DNA of 64,000 nt from assembly GCA_009617715.1 (NCBI GenBank), contig VTFK01000210.1, positions 372,001-436,000 on the forward strand, written 5' to 3'. Made by a program: the position numbers and the translations under genes. The first letter of the stretch is position 1. Every line of letters begins with the position of its first letter. This document shows, piece by piece, positions 32,745 to 45,200 of the stretch. The notes below the pieces were generated by a model. That model was not told the origin of the DNA. It worked only from the letters and a program-made list of their open reading frames with translations, and ran no database searches. The stretch is from Plectrocnemia conspersa. Taxonomy: Eukaryota; Arthropoda; Insecta; Trichoptera; Polycentropodidae.

Positions 32745-34329
32745 AATCCATCACTTTTATCTGTTTTTACTTTCGTGTGCAATAAGTTTATTAAAATAAT
32801 AACTCGAATTTTTTTTGTTTGTATGCTCTTAGTAATTTTTTGTATTTCATCAATGATTTTAAAGGCAATGTAAAAGCAAGAAAAGAGAAAATGATTAATA
32901 TGTCTTTACTACGAAAATATTGTTTATTAAATATAAAATTGATATTATTTTATGAATTATGAAAATATTGCAACATATAAATGTTGTCATTTTTAAAGAA
33001 ATGGACTAATATAAATAATTAAATATATTTTTATAGAAAAATATAACATTTTTACGGGATAAAACTGTTTTTGAGAACATGTTAATTACCGTAGTTTTAA
33101 ACTTAAAATTACCATGAAACTTTTCTTAAAAATACAATAGGTTGTTTCGCCATATTGCTTCAAAATAGCAGCTATTAAAAAAACCAATAGCATTCTCAAA
33201 AGAGTAGGATTTATAATGATGGGTTCTATATTTTAAAAATTGTTTAAATGTTTTTATCCTAAAACGTGAAATTATATACGAAAGAAGATTTAAGAAATAA
33301 ATTGAGTAATATAAGTTGGCGAAATGAAAGGGGTAAAGTTATTAAAAATGCCATACTGATTATTTAAAAGGTTTCTAAAAATAAATTAAAGAATAATAAT
33401 TATAAATAAACAATAAATACAACAACCTACAGTTAAATAATAATCAAACGTCTGCCTTTAACTTGATCATATACATTGATAAGATAAACTTATAAATATC
33501 TATCTAATTATAATTAATTGCACGTTCAATATCACCTGCTCAAAGTTTAACCTTGATCTTTATGCAATGACATTTCGATTTTTAAATTTTAAAAGAATGC
33601 CATTAAAAAGTACATGGCCGATATTTATCCTTTTTTGACCCGAGCGCGCGTGACCAATTTGACATTTGCAGATTGCTATCAAAATAATTGCTTTGAATTA
33701 TTTTGTCGCATTTTAACGAAATGTCAACGATACCCTTTTTTGACATTTCTATATAATTTTAATTATATTTTTAAGACATAATAATATAAGTTGTAACTTG
33801 ATTTGGATTGAGCGGTGACCATGCGTTTTCATCAAATCTCAAATTGTCAACACGTAATTCAAATGTTGCCACTGAAAAAAACTCGTCCAGCTGTTTTTAA
33901 CGGCTGGGTATTACAAGAAGAGGGAAAGAGACGCACGATCGACTTTAAATGTGTTCATGAGCGCGCTAGAAAAAGACAGATGTGTATTGTGCGATCATGT
34001 TGCTTTTGTAAACAATAATCTCAAACTTTTAAAATATTATCGGTAAAAAAAAACACTTTAGATTAGGCGTACATTAGTTGTTGTTTTCTTTAAGTATTTA
34101 AGAGGTGAGATAAAGTTGGGCATAATCCGTAAAAGGAAATAAGTATTCTAAACATAAATTATTGTAAGAAGAAATTTAATCTAAATGCTTAATTTCATCG
34201 TAAATGCTTGTAAGATACAACTTTGAAAGCACGATTAAATAAATAAATTTAAATTAAATCAAACTTGAAAGAAAAAAAAAATATTTTATAGATCTTATGG
34301 TAAATAAATTAAAAAAAGGTAACAATAAA
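32745..34329. other. Intergenic DNA
   Basis: Very AT-rich. A unique patch at 33610-34015 carries clustered TGACATTT words. No gene is visible; the 67-codon frame at 33815-34018 has no domain. Confidence 0.35.
33656..33850. promoter_or_regulatory. Cluster of TTGACATTT-type sites
   Basis: TTTGACATTT occurs at about 33658 and 33739, the inverse AAATGTCAAC at about 33719, and ATTGTCAACAC at about 33844. TGACA/TGTCA is the core recognised by TALE homeodomain proteins (Meis/Homothorax, TGIF). Binding is inference from the words alone. Confidence 0.3.
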
Positions 34330-34460
34330 TTAATAGTAAATATTATGTTGTAACTTGAAAAGCGTTAGCACAATGTGTTACAATGCAATAAACACAATAA
34401 ATAACTACATAAAGCAGTGAGACATCAGTTTGAAATCAAAATAAGTATATTTGATAATAA
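34330..34460 (-). repeat. Family C, inverted copy
   Basis: GTTACAATGCAATAAACACA, GTGAGACATCAGTTTGAAAT is the inverse of the block at 38405-38495 and 9627-9712. Confidence 0.6.
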
Positions 34461-35754
34461 AAAAATCATTATAACAACTTATAGTCAATAGATGCCATTA
34501 TGCCTCGAACTATATTACTTATTCGTCACGATATTCCTCCGTAAAATCTGTAAAATCTAGAAAACTTAATCTGAATTATAATTATACAATAATCACAAAC
34601 TTCGAATTCACAGACACGATAGAAATAAAAAAAACAAGAGTTCATATGGGATTAATACTCAGCTCTTTTAGGGATTATTCACCGACATATACCACTGGTC
34701 AATCGTGCAAGTTTTATAATATATTATTAGACAATGCATTTGTATGTTTGTGCAGAGAATAGAGAATGTTTTATAGATATATTTAAATGCAGAAACATAT
34801 TTAGAACAATTTTTGAAGAAGTTTTACAATATAAATAGGTCCACGAATTACAGTAATTAAGAAAATAATACATGCGCCATTAGTATAAAAGTATGACGCA
34901 ATTTAAATGTGCTTTTAATATAGAAATACGTATCCAAAAATCTATTACATGTATTTTATTAATTATTATTTTTACTTTTATGGTTCGATATTTTTTGTTT
35001 AAAATATCAAATATTTGAGGAAAATTGTTTAAGGGATATTAATATTGTGTTTTTTTATTTCAAGGTACCAAAAAAAGTCAATTTGTCCAAAACTGTCTTA
35101 ATTTATTTAAAAATAGTTTTAAGTTTATGTTTGTACTCTTGTAAATTATCACTTTTAAGTTTAAAACACTAGTATAAAAAAACTTTTTAAATTATTTATT
35201 AAAAAAGCAATAATACATATACTTATCACAAATATCTACTTTGAAATTTAAGGGTGAAGCATTTACATTAAACCTAAACGTATGGTTTGAAGGTGGGGCT
35301 AAACAGTAACGCGAATGGTTTTAAGTGAGTATTTCCCCACATTCGTCAGGCTTCCAGGAGTGGATCAGAATAAAGAATGTGATACTTGCTTATATCCAAG
35401 TCTTCCGGGAGCGAACCCAGATTCATAAAGAGAACAACGATTCATAACAAAAATGACATTTTATATATTTTTAACATCGTAATATAATTTTTTTATAACT
35501 AATAATAGGTACGAGTTAACCCTTTCTATGCTACAAATAAATATATAAATTAGTCACCGTTGCGACATATTTTCTGAACTCATATATTATGGAAAATATT
35601 TTAATAAGGCATTAGAAATTATTAAAAATATCTACTCATATTATTTACCTAATAATTACTCGTATTTTCTTTGCTGCTCAGTGTTGCCATATAGTGAATT
35701 TCTAGTCCAGGTTATTGTCAAGCATTTATATCAAGACGTATTATAACAGCATTA
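34461..35754. other. AT-rich intergenic DNA
   Basis: No gene is supported. A small GC-richer patch at 35275-35435 contains related words GGCTTCCAGGAG and GTCTTCCGGGAG. TTAACCCTTT, a possible piggyBac-like end, lies at 35516-35525. Confidence 0.35.
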
Positions 35755-35900
35755 CGAGTAAGAATTGAATAAAGCAAATCTAAACTGAATTTTGACCAAT
35801 AGGATAGAGCAAAAAACAATTATCAAAAAGTCAAAAATTTACGTCAAATGCAATAAAATCGTGCTGTCCGAGTGTTCCCACTGCGACGACCCCGATACGA
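35755..35900. repeat. Family A fragment
   Basis: Blocks CTAAACTGAATTTTGACCAA, TAGGATAGAGC, AAATTTACGTCAAATGCAAT and GTTCCCACTGCGACG are in family A order, with the right half of the palindrome missing after 35900. Confidence 0.65.
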
Positions 35901-36489
35901 TTAAAAAAGTTATACCTGAAATACATCAGGTACATTTCAAACAACTGTACTTTAGTTCAGATTCATTATTTGACGGTCGGTTTTTACTTTTTTTTTTATA
36001 AATATGTATATTCTTGCTATGATTTTTTCCAGAGTTGGGTCCTTCAAGGAGAACGGGCCCCGAGAATTTGTCCCCTCTCCCCCCCTCTCAGCAGGTCTGC
36101 TAATGTCCTATGTAATAACTGCGAAGCACAATGACTCTTTCTCATTTTTCTGTACATTTTTGGTATGATCTATATTTTGTACATTAATAATCATACATTA
36201 TTCCGGCGTTAATATGGAAGAAAAAGCAAAAATATTATTTATAATAGTAAGAAGGATCTATTTGTATTGGAATTCCATATTCACTTTATTAAAATATAAA
36301 ACCACCTCACTCATACAATTTTTATTTTATGTCATCGTTTGTCTTAACAGCATTTATCGGCCATTATATTTGAATATAATAATTATTCATTTGTATTACA
36401 TTTTATTTTAAATTGTTTTGTTTTATGTGAAAAAACGTTAGATATTTTTATGTAACAAAAATGTTTGTGAAACATTGGTCGCCGTTGTC

Positions 36490-36598
36490 AGTTGTTTAGA
36501 GCGCCGTCCCCCTCGCGCTACATCGACAACATCTGAGCGACGGAGACAGACACATACTTTTCACAGGTAGGTGCGTATTTCTTACAAACTTTACACAG
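36490..36598 (+). other. Possible 5' noncoding exon
   Basis: TCAGTT at 36488-36493 fits the arthropod initiator. The sequence is unusually GC-rich for the region and ends in two closely spaced, alike donors: CACAG-GTAGGT (exon end 36566) and CACAG-GTAAGT (exon end 36598). No TATA box is evident. If real, it could be a first exon of the C2-domain gene whose coding begins at 54733, but no direct link is visible. Confidence 0.3.
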
Positions 36599-36784
36599 GT
36601 AAGTCATTTAGAAGTTGGCTTGCCGTGGAGTAGTTCGGTTATTATGTCCGTAATTGTCGCATTCGCGCGCGGGTACTCTTTTACATACTTTTTCTCTGAT
36701 CGATAATACTCTTATAATAAATAATACTATATAATACACGTGAAAAATAAGTGTACCAGACTGATTTTCTTTATATTTTTACAG

Positions 36785-36840
36785 ATTAAAAAATATGTGA
36801 AAATAAACGAAACTCTGAAAAGTTGGACTGAAAATTACAG
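36785..36840 (+). other. Possible 56-nt 5' exon
   Basis: A good acceptor (TTTATATTTTTACAG, ending 36784) and a good donor (TTACAG-GTGAGA, from 36841) bracket 56 bases. Its only ATG is followed at once by TGA (a minimal start-stop uORF), so as part of a 5' UTR it would be expected to dampen translation. It could equally be a chance pair of splice-like sites. Confidence 0.3.
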
Positions 36841-38404
36841 GTGAGAATTATGTTTATTTAATATTACGTTTAGTGCTTAACGTTTTTTTATTGCTATTTA
36901 TGTGAGTGTGTGCCTAAAATTGAATGCACCCCAATCTAATGCATTTCGTATTCGAGAAGTTTTGAATTTATGATGGACCGCATATGGCAGCACCAAAAAA
37001 ATAAATAGAAACGCGTTTATAAAGCTGTCTTAATTATTTTTGCTGGTCGATTCATTCGTTTTTATGGCCAAAAGGTCCTCTGACGTTTATATTAAATCAG
37101 TCGATAGATTTATTTGGCCTTAAAAGCTAATAAACTGTCACTGCAATAAAATTGGGAATTAAACATTTTTATTAATTGCTTTTTATAACTAGCTATTACG
37201 CTAGCCACATATGTTTGATATTTATAAAATAGTCCGAATTTGTTATGAATGTGCGTGAGGTGCATATATTGTGAAAATGAATAATTGCAGCCCTTATGTA
37301 TATATCGTAATAAATTACGCATTAAAACGTAAAATCAACGATAATTTAACATATTGTGTGACATATGCCATTGCGGGAGGCACTCGAATGCTGCAAATTG
37401 CAGTCTCGTGTTTGAATAAATGACAAACGCTGTGACAAATTCGATATAAATGACTGTAATTATCGAATTGCGTTCGTCCCTTTGAAAAAACCGGTAAAGT
37501 TCACGGAGCAATATGGTACATTGCTCATTGAAGAGTAACTTTTTTATTATTTTTTTACTAGTATCGATGCGAAAATGATTATATTGGCAATTTCGTGCCC
37601 TTCGCAAGTTCAGACGACCGAAAACCGGTCACGATCGTTTGTTCCAGTGCCCAAATATTTTCGAGAGTTTCTTTTTTTATGAAGACTCCACGTTCCATAT
37701 TTGGGTATGGCGTGCATGGGAATTCTTGGATTGTTTGCACAGAGCCGCCCTTACGCATAGGGGGTGTAATGTATATTAAATTAATAAGCGTTCCGAGAAA
37801 ACCACTCGAGCGTCTCCAATACCATAAGCAGCCATCCAAATAACCGGACCATTAGATGGTCATTTGTAAGTCCCGAGTAAAGGGGTGCAAAATAATTTGC
37901 AAATGCGGCCAAGACAGGTTTGCCCTTATTTTATAATGTGGACATTGAAATCGCAATTCAAGGGCGACTTACCTGTCTGACGTTATGCACTTAACGATTT
38001 GATAATAGCATCGAACGACATAATTTTTGCCGCAAAGATAAGATAGCACGATTTATATATTAACTTACAAATATTGCTGTTTAATAAAATTATTAAAAGT
38101 CAACTTTAACTATGTAATAGAGAATAAGAAATGCTATTTTAGAAATTTGAAAAAAAACAAACCACGTGGTTGCTATTGAATATCAATGTCATCTTAAACT
38201 CCGTCAAAAATTATCAGTCATAAAAATATGTGTACTTAGTATAGGATTAATTAATATAAAGCTGAGTTTGCTCTCTTACAGTTATTTTTAATTTATGTAA
38301 AAAATTAATTAGTTTAAAATAATAGTAATACAAATTATATGAATCTTAGCCTTTGACATTCGCACGCGCGTCTGCACCCTAATAATTAATTCGTAAAAAT
38401 AACG
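36841..38404. other. Intergenic or intronic DNA with GC-rich island
   Basis: A large unique GC-richer island spans about 37345-38030. It contains overlapping small frames on both strands with no domain. TTTATGGCC occurs at 37061. No coding gene is supported; this is among the better candidates for a distal regulatory element. Confidence 0.35.
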
Positions 38405-38495
38405 TCACTGCTTTACAGACTTTGATTTCAGTCGGGTGTTTCACCACTTAGTAGTTGTTGATTGTGTTTACTTCATTATAACGCATTAGGCTACG
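38405..38495 (+). repeat. Family C copy
   Basis: TTTACAGACTTTGATTTCAG, CCACTTAGTAGTTGTTGATT and CATTATAACGCATTAGGC follow the family C order. Confidence 0.6.
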
Positions 38496-39884
38496 TCTGT
38501 CACTTTTCAGTTGAAGATTTATAATGTATACCAATGTTGATATTATATTCAATTGTCAAAGGACAGATTTACAGATGTCTTACATTCTAGTAGCAGAATA
38601 CCAAACAAATATGTTGACTTTTAGGGTAACATTAAAACTTCAATGTTTTTATTTTAACCGTATCTTATCTGTAAATCAACTCTTTCGACGTCGAATAATC
38701 CCTCTCGGCGACACACTTACTATCTGACCATCTAAATTGAGGTGGAAGTTTCCGGGGACAATCTGGTCCTGTTTCTCGGATCGTTATCTGTCCCCCTCGT
38801 TTCGAAATGCGTTTCGCAATGTCCATTTGCGAAAACCGCATTAATATGCGAGACAAATTCGTAAATGCGTCTTTCATTGTCGTATCGGAGAATACGCACA
38901 CTATTTGGATAGAATTGAATGAATCGCGCCATTATTATTCCATAAAACTTTCCTTGGCCGTCTGCCGGTAACGGGTTCCTTCGCAACGGAGGAGACTTCC
39001 AAACCAGATATCCCTAAGCTCCCTTTGTGGGGCAAACCAGTTTGCTCACAGTATCGGTGGACACTCGAATCGAAATTGCACTTTAACAACCGAAATTCGT
39101 CAAAATCAAAGTTGAGCTTCTAAAGACATCAGATAAGATATATTTTTTTTAGTTTGTACAAAAAAGGAATGACACTTTCAAGACACTTTCATTAGTAGAT
39201 GCTTTTGTCCTTTATATTTCTCTTATTTTTTCTAATCGGGGATATCGCTTAAAGCTTTAGACCAGGTGTGGCCAACCCAAATAACCTTGCGGACCTTTTT
39301 GGAAATGTATCATAACTACGCGGGCCACATATAAAATTATATATCCCAATATTAAATTTAGATACACTATAAACATTTTTTTGGAGGGAAAATTTGTCTA
39401 TATTGTATTGGCCATTATAAAATAAATATATTTTGTAAAAGTGTGGTAAGTGCGGGCCGAGCCGCTGGTTGGCCCCCCCTGCTCTAGACAATAGAACCAT
39501 TTTGGATATTGTTTTTCTTGGGGGGTATAGTGATATAGAGAGTGTATCTATTCTATTGTGTAGAAATATTGTTTTTGGGTTTATATTATAAATATATACA
39601 ACATACATGATAAACATGGTATTGTAAATGTCTAGCAAGCATTATAACAGTGCAAACTATAACAGAAATATAATTCATACACATATGTACTTCATTTTAC
39701 TTAAATTGTACCAGCTCCTCGTAACTAATGCTGAAAAAATATTTGGCAAATTTGTTGATATGCGTCAGAGAGACTTTCTCAAGCGCTGAAGACTTGAAAA
39801 CCTGGAATAAGGAATAATACAACTTTTGGACTTTCTACATACCGTTGTTGATCATTTATGGACAATTTTCATTCAATAGACTCT
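38496..39884. other. Intergenic DNA with GC-rich island
   Basis: A unique GC-richer island at about 38690-39110 contains GTAACGGGTTCC and TTGTGGGGCAAACC. A second, smaller one at 39255-39490 (GTGTGGCCAACCCAAATAAC, GGGCCACATATAAAA, TAAGTGCGGGCCGAG) looks like an old transposon scrap, since such words are common in insect repeats. No gene. Confidence 0.35.
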
Positions 39885-39984
39885 TTAACCACTTCCCTGT
39901 CATGTCCAAGCTATTTTTATTTTGAGAATTCTCATCTCAAAAATCATCAAATTTCTCGAAGAAATTATCATAGTCTTTATATAT
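39885..39984. repeat. TTAACCACTTCCC-ended element fragment
   Basis: It begins TTAACCACTTCCCTGTCATG and contains TTTCTCGAAGAAATTATCAT, the inverse of part of the element at 19901-20160. It is interrupted by a family A copy at its right. Confidence 0.5.
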
Positions 39985-40375
39985 TACTACGGACTTCTGA
40001 TATAAGAGTGTAGGTCAAAGTATAATCAAACCGTATTTTGGTCAATAATTGGGCGCAAAAATAATTATCAGTTCTCAGAAGTCAAAAATTTACGTCAAAA
40101 GCAATAAAATCGTGTCGGCGCTTTTGCAGTGGAAATTGCGACGGCACGATTTTATTGCTTTTGCCGTGGATTTTTGAGTTCCAAGAAGAGATAATTGTTT
40201 TTTGCGCTCTCCTATTGGTCAAAATTCGGTTTAGATGTACTTAATTCAATTCTCACTTATTGAAAGTTGTAATTTTGTTATAAAAAGTCTTAATATGAAC
40301 GCTAGAAAACCAAGCGTTTCCACTGCGACGGCAACGGCATGATTTTATTGCTTTCGACGTGGACAATATTGAATT
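39985..40375. repeat. Family A palindromic copy plus a half copy
   Basis: GACTTCTGATATAAGAG begins a copy with both palindrome arms (GAAGTCAAAAATTTACGTC left, GCTTTTGCCGTGGATTTTTG right) meeting near 40130. A further right half follows, with TTGTTATAAAAAGTCTTAAT and GCGTTTCCACTGCGACGGC. No coding capacity. Confidence 0.75.
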
Positions 40376-40379
40376 TTAT

Positions 40380-40510
40380 TATAAAATGCATATCAATTAA
40401 TGAAATACTATGTATCTTAATGAAATCGAAATATTTAAAAAACGACCACTGATTGGGCAAGTTTTGCCCCCCCCCTCCTCCTTTGGAAAAAGCTGAAATG
40501 CCCCTGCTGA
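40380..40510 (+). repeat. Repeat head segment with poly-C run
   Basis: TTAATGAAATACTATGTATC, AATCGAAATATTTAAAAAAC, TTTTGCCCCCCCCC and GAAAAAGCTGAAATGCCCC match the head at 14040 and 30600. It lies directly after family A, linking the head to A at this site. Confidence 0.6.
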
Positions 40511-41912
40511 AAATTGCTGATCATCGAATGATTGTAGACACTACGTCGAAAATACAATAAAAGTGGGCTTAAAATATTAATTGTAAAGTAATGCAAATTT
40601 TCAATTCTCTGATCCACGAATTTGTAGTGAATTAATCTTGATTTTATAACCAATATAATATAATGCAATTAAATAGCATCACGCTATTTTTTTCTGTCGA
40701 TCTTGATAAAATAGTTTATCATTGTTGGCAACATTAGAAAATTCCCTCAGACTATGACAGCAATACTATGTATAATATATAAAAATTAATAAAACATGTT
40801 TTTTTTAATATTAATTTTAATAAAATGTCCAAAATAAAGCATTTTATCAGTTAGTAGAAAAATAAACGTATGAGTTTTATAGTCGAATGTTATGATTTTC
40901 AGTCGCATGCTAGATCTATAAAAACACTTCAAGCGAATAGTTACCTGTTTTATTGGTTATTTTTGTTTGAACGCACCGCGATTAAAGTCATAAAATCACA
41001 GGAAGTGAAGCAGGTGTTGCTAATATTGTCTCCAGTGACGTTTCCTCGTCTACATTGTGATGCAAATCTGACCACCCCTTTTCAGGTGGAGGAGACAATC
41101 TTTTGTTTCCACTCTGGAGACTGGGTTTTACGACGAAGTGCCGAGTAGTTGAGTAGCCAGACCGCCAGTTTAACGATGCGGTCGAGTATTATGAGTCAAT
41201 GTAGTCCGAGGGGCCCGAATTGAGAGTAGCCGTGGGGTGCCATCGAACGGAAATCGAGAGCTAAATTAAAATCTTCGGACCCTGTGCGAAAAAATCACCC
41301 ATAAATATATCAAACCGAAAGGTTACAAAGATAGGGAGTACAATGATTTCGCTTCCTATTCGTGAGAACAAAAGTAGAACCCTCGTACGACTCAGGGGTG
41401 AATCTTCATTGTTTCTCAATGATAAGGGACGTCCCTTAACGTTTTGTTTACCACTCAAAACTTTGACGTTGCATCGGGGAGAAGAAGATGCAACAAAGTG
41501 CAACTTTCAATGGAGGACGGTTTTAATTTGAATGGCAAATTATCGCATAAATTCTCATTATGCTGGCAGCAGCGCTTCCTGAACTTTTATAATTCCCCCT
41601 GTTTTATTATTCTGATTTCTGATTTATGCGCGAGTTTTAGAAAAATTCATACAAAATATATAAGCGAAAATAATAGAGTAAGGCTTAATATGTTATTTAT
41701 CCAGTTAGCATGCGGGTGCTTTTTTGCAAAGTGTTCCAAAAAAAACATATTTTTTTATTGGAAATTATAATAGTAAATAATTATATAAAAATAGGAAAAA
41801 TAAAAAAAAAATTTAAAAATTTATAGTTTTTGCAAAATTAATGTTTCAAAATTACATAACGAGTATTTTTTGCGTTGTTCCAAAAAATTGTGAATATTAT
41901 TTTTACCGTTTC
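40511..41912. other. Intergenic DNA with GC-rich island
   Basis: A unique GC-richer island spans about 40970-41560. Three small overlapping frames there (for example 41261-41503 minus) have no domain. The rest is AT-rich. No gene is supported. Confidence 0.35.
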
Positions 41913-42289
41913 TTAACCCTTTGGTTGTCGGGCCTTTTGGAAAAAAATATTCCAGAAATACCGGATATTTTTTTAATGAATAATTAAAAAAAGTCAAAAT
42001 GTATATATTTTAGTTTGTAAATATACGGTCGCATGTGACGTTGTCTGCAGTGAACTTGACCAAAATAATGATTATACTGGAAAAAATGTTATATACCCCT
42101 GAAGCATTTACCCTACAGAATGTTGAAAATGTATTGGATACTAGGATTTCGGAGCCGTCGGTTCCGGCAATTCTCGCTAGTGTAGTGTCGCTAGTCTCTT
42201 TTTTTATATTCCCGCACAGGCTCGACACCGCGTGTAAGGGACATTTCTAAAATCACACACCCGTGCGGGACCGCGCGTAAAGTGGTTAA
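41913..42289. mobile_element. piggyBac-like MITE with TTAA edges
   Basis: TTAACCCTTTGGTTGTCGGG opens the unit and GGACCGCGCGTAAAGTGGTT-AA closes it, so both edges are TTAA (41913-41916 and 42286-42289), the target preference of piggyBac elements. The inverted ends agree only loosely beyond CC-x-CTTT. The GC-rich ends contrast with the AT-rich middle. No transposase; a 71-codon frame inside has no domain. Confidence 0.5.
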
Positions 42290-45200
42290 TATTTCTTTAA
42301 AAAAATTAAACATTTAAAAAAAATGTATTGAATTTATAGACTATAAACAATATCGACATGCGGTCCTCTCTCTATACGCATAAATTGTCATCGACAACTC
42401 TTTTCCCTTTCGACTACTTCCGCATCTTGAACTGTGAGGCAATAAATATCATTTTTTTAAGACCAACCCCCTTTTGATTGTCGTTTATTCATAATTTATT
42501 GCACACTAACCTGAACATATAAAAATTTCACGCTCGAATGGTTACGAATCTCATTATAGCACAGTTTATGCGCATTTATTACGTACTGAAAAAAGAGACA
42601 CTTCTCAAGCCGGTCACACCCCATGCTACACTTTTTATAAGGGATGCAAAAAAAACGACGATACACGCAGAAGTATTAGATTACTTATATCGCAAGGGCG
42701 AATATGTGATACGAAGCGATTCGAAATAATAAATATAATATCAACCCTTTGAGCTGTCAAAAACCGAAGGCAATGATGCGTTCGATTTTTGCATGCGGGC
42801 AGCACTATGGCGTATCCGGCGCCATTTTAATTGACAGCGAAATGTCAAATGCGAAAAGAAGACGTAACAGCGATAATTGTGACCATATATGAAAGACATA
42901 TATAAAAACTAATTTTATAAAAATAAAATAGTTTCGTAATAAAATTGATCGAAACAGCGACATATGCAACAAAAAATACGCTCGTTGAGTATATCGGCGC
43001 CGATTTTGATAAAAGAGGAGAAAACTTTCTAAATGATCGAAATAATACAACTAATAGGCTATAATAACGGTGTGCGATCTAAAAGCATCGTTGTGTGTCA
43101 GGAAACGGTTTTCGCTGAAAATTAGATTTTTTTGAACGCATTAAAAAATACGAACATCGCAAGGAGGGTTACCGCTCTGCTTTCGCTTTCTAACAATAAC
43201 CATTATTTTTTTTCTACCCCAAGAAATGATAATAATGAATTGTGCAAGACTCGATCTAGATGCATGTAACATCTGCCTACCTGAAATTTATAATGGGACC
43301 GAGGTTGTATATATTTTTTTCGACGCTCATTCATGTGACTTGAAATTAAAGAAAAAATCACAGTAAAAAAAAATACTTATTAAATGCGCAATATTCGCAT
43401 AAAATATACTGCACGTGTTTATGTTTACGTAGTTTCGCTTGCGACTGATAAGAAGAACCGCTGAGTTTGCTTTTTGATAACTTTGACCTAACCGAACCCT
43501 TTTCCGTGGGAATTGGCTCGGCGGGACCCTAAAATTGGACAATAACCAAAGGACAAGTACATTTATTTAGTTCTAGAGAACCAACCTGCGCCTATAGCCA
43601 AATTGATTCAATTATTTACTGGGTGGTAAAAAGTGGACGCGCCTCGTATGGAACGTCGTTTACCCGAAGTGCTGTAGTTTTAAACGTACCCCACGAACAC
43701 TTCACACCCCTCCGATAAAATAAAATATATGTACTTGGCACTTTGACACCGAAGGCAATAAATTAATTCGGTTTACTTTAAAACGCCATTTTTTACGCGG
43801 TCGCAGTAGTTACGGGTCGTTTTATGCGACTGCTTCAAAAGGACCGGTTTCTATTAGAAAGCCATAAATCGAATTATGTACGCGCATTCATAAATATACG
43901 TCGTTTTTGGAAAGATAAATAATAAATAAAATTCGTCGGCAGCGCTAAAACGCATAACGTTCGCTACTTCGATTCAGTTCTCTATTAGAAATACATTAAA
44001 ATTGACACGAATCATAATGTTATTCAACATGCGATAAAATGATTAATGATCGTAACTTTTAATATTTAGCCATAGTGAAATAAATAAGTTCGTTACTTTA
44101 TTTAATAAGACAAATTTATTGTAACACCAGATTATTTAATGCTCGTTATTTTGCATACTAAATTGAGAGATCCTCGATAGGAATTCTTAGTAACCAGTCG
44201 TTTTTTGAATATTTAGTGTATTATAATTCATCTAATACACTTTTATATATATTTTGATATTTGGCTATGTATTTATTTACAGTATCATAGTAAAATATAT
44301 GATTATAATTTTTGAGGTTATTTCATGAATAAATAAATATGGTATTTTAAAACGCCTTTAACATGATGAATTAGTGTAGGTGTGTAGTATTGTTTTGGGG
44401 TCTTTAGATAGTATTTACAAGTTTTTTGAAAAAAAATTGGTGATTATTTCCATGGGTATAAATGCTATATATAGCTTTTTCTAGATAAAAATACTGTGCA
44501 CTTTATTGTCATTTATTTATAATAAAAATGAAATTTATATACTGTGCGATTTTTAAGACTTTACGAGTTTTTTTCATGGCGAGAATTCACGCTTTTATGG
44601 CCACATCTGTCAAATGATGATTTTCATGTCTCGCAAAACCGGTAGTTTATTAGAAAGCCATCGCAATTGAATCACAACTGGTATATAGCTTTTTACAACA
44701 CACAATCGAAAATAAAATATAGACATTGTTATGGGGACGCATTGTCATAATACAGACGAGTTCTGTCGTATATGTATATATCATATATATTATGTACATG
44801 TTGACGAATGTTAAGGTTAAGAAACAAATGTTTATTCTAGAAAATCGCAAATTTGCACAGTGTTTGCGCAAATAAATGCGCACAGAAGGCGTATATTTAT
44901 AAGTATAACAAATTGCGCACAATGTGAGAGCCGTTACGAAAGTATTCAGCTTTTCCTTTTATGCAATTCGCAATAATTTTTTTCGCGCAGGACATCATTG
45001 TGCCCATGTCAAGTTCCTTACGGTGGGGTTCCCCCTTGGGGTGGCGAGACGTTATGGAAACTAGAGCAGCTGATCTACAAATCTATGATAATCGACCTAT
45101 TGATTGGGAATTGTAACGCGGAACTGGCAACTCTCCATTGTGGTCCTTCCAGAAAAGAGCGGAGTAAAAAAAAGAGCGAGTTGAAGGCCGGGCGATTTGG

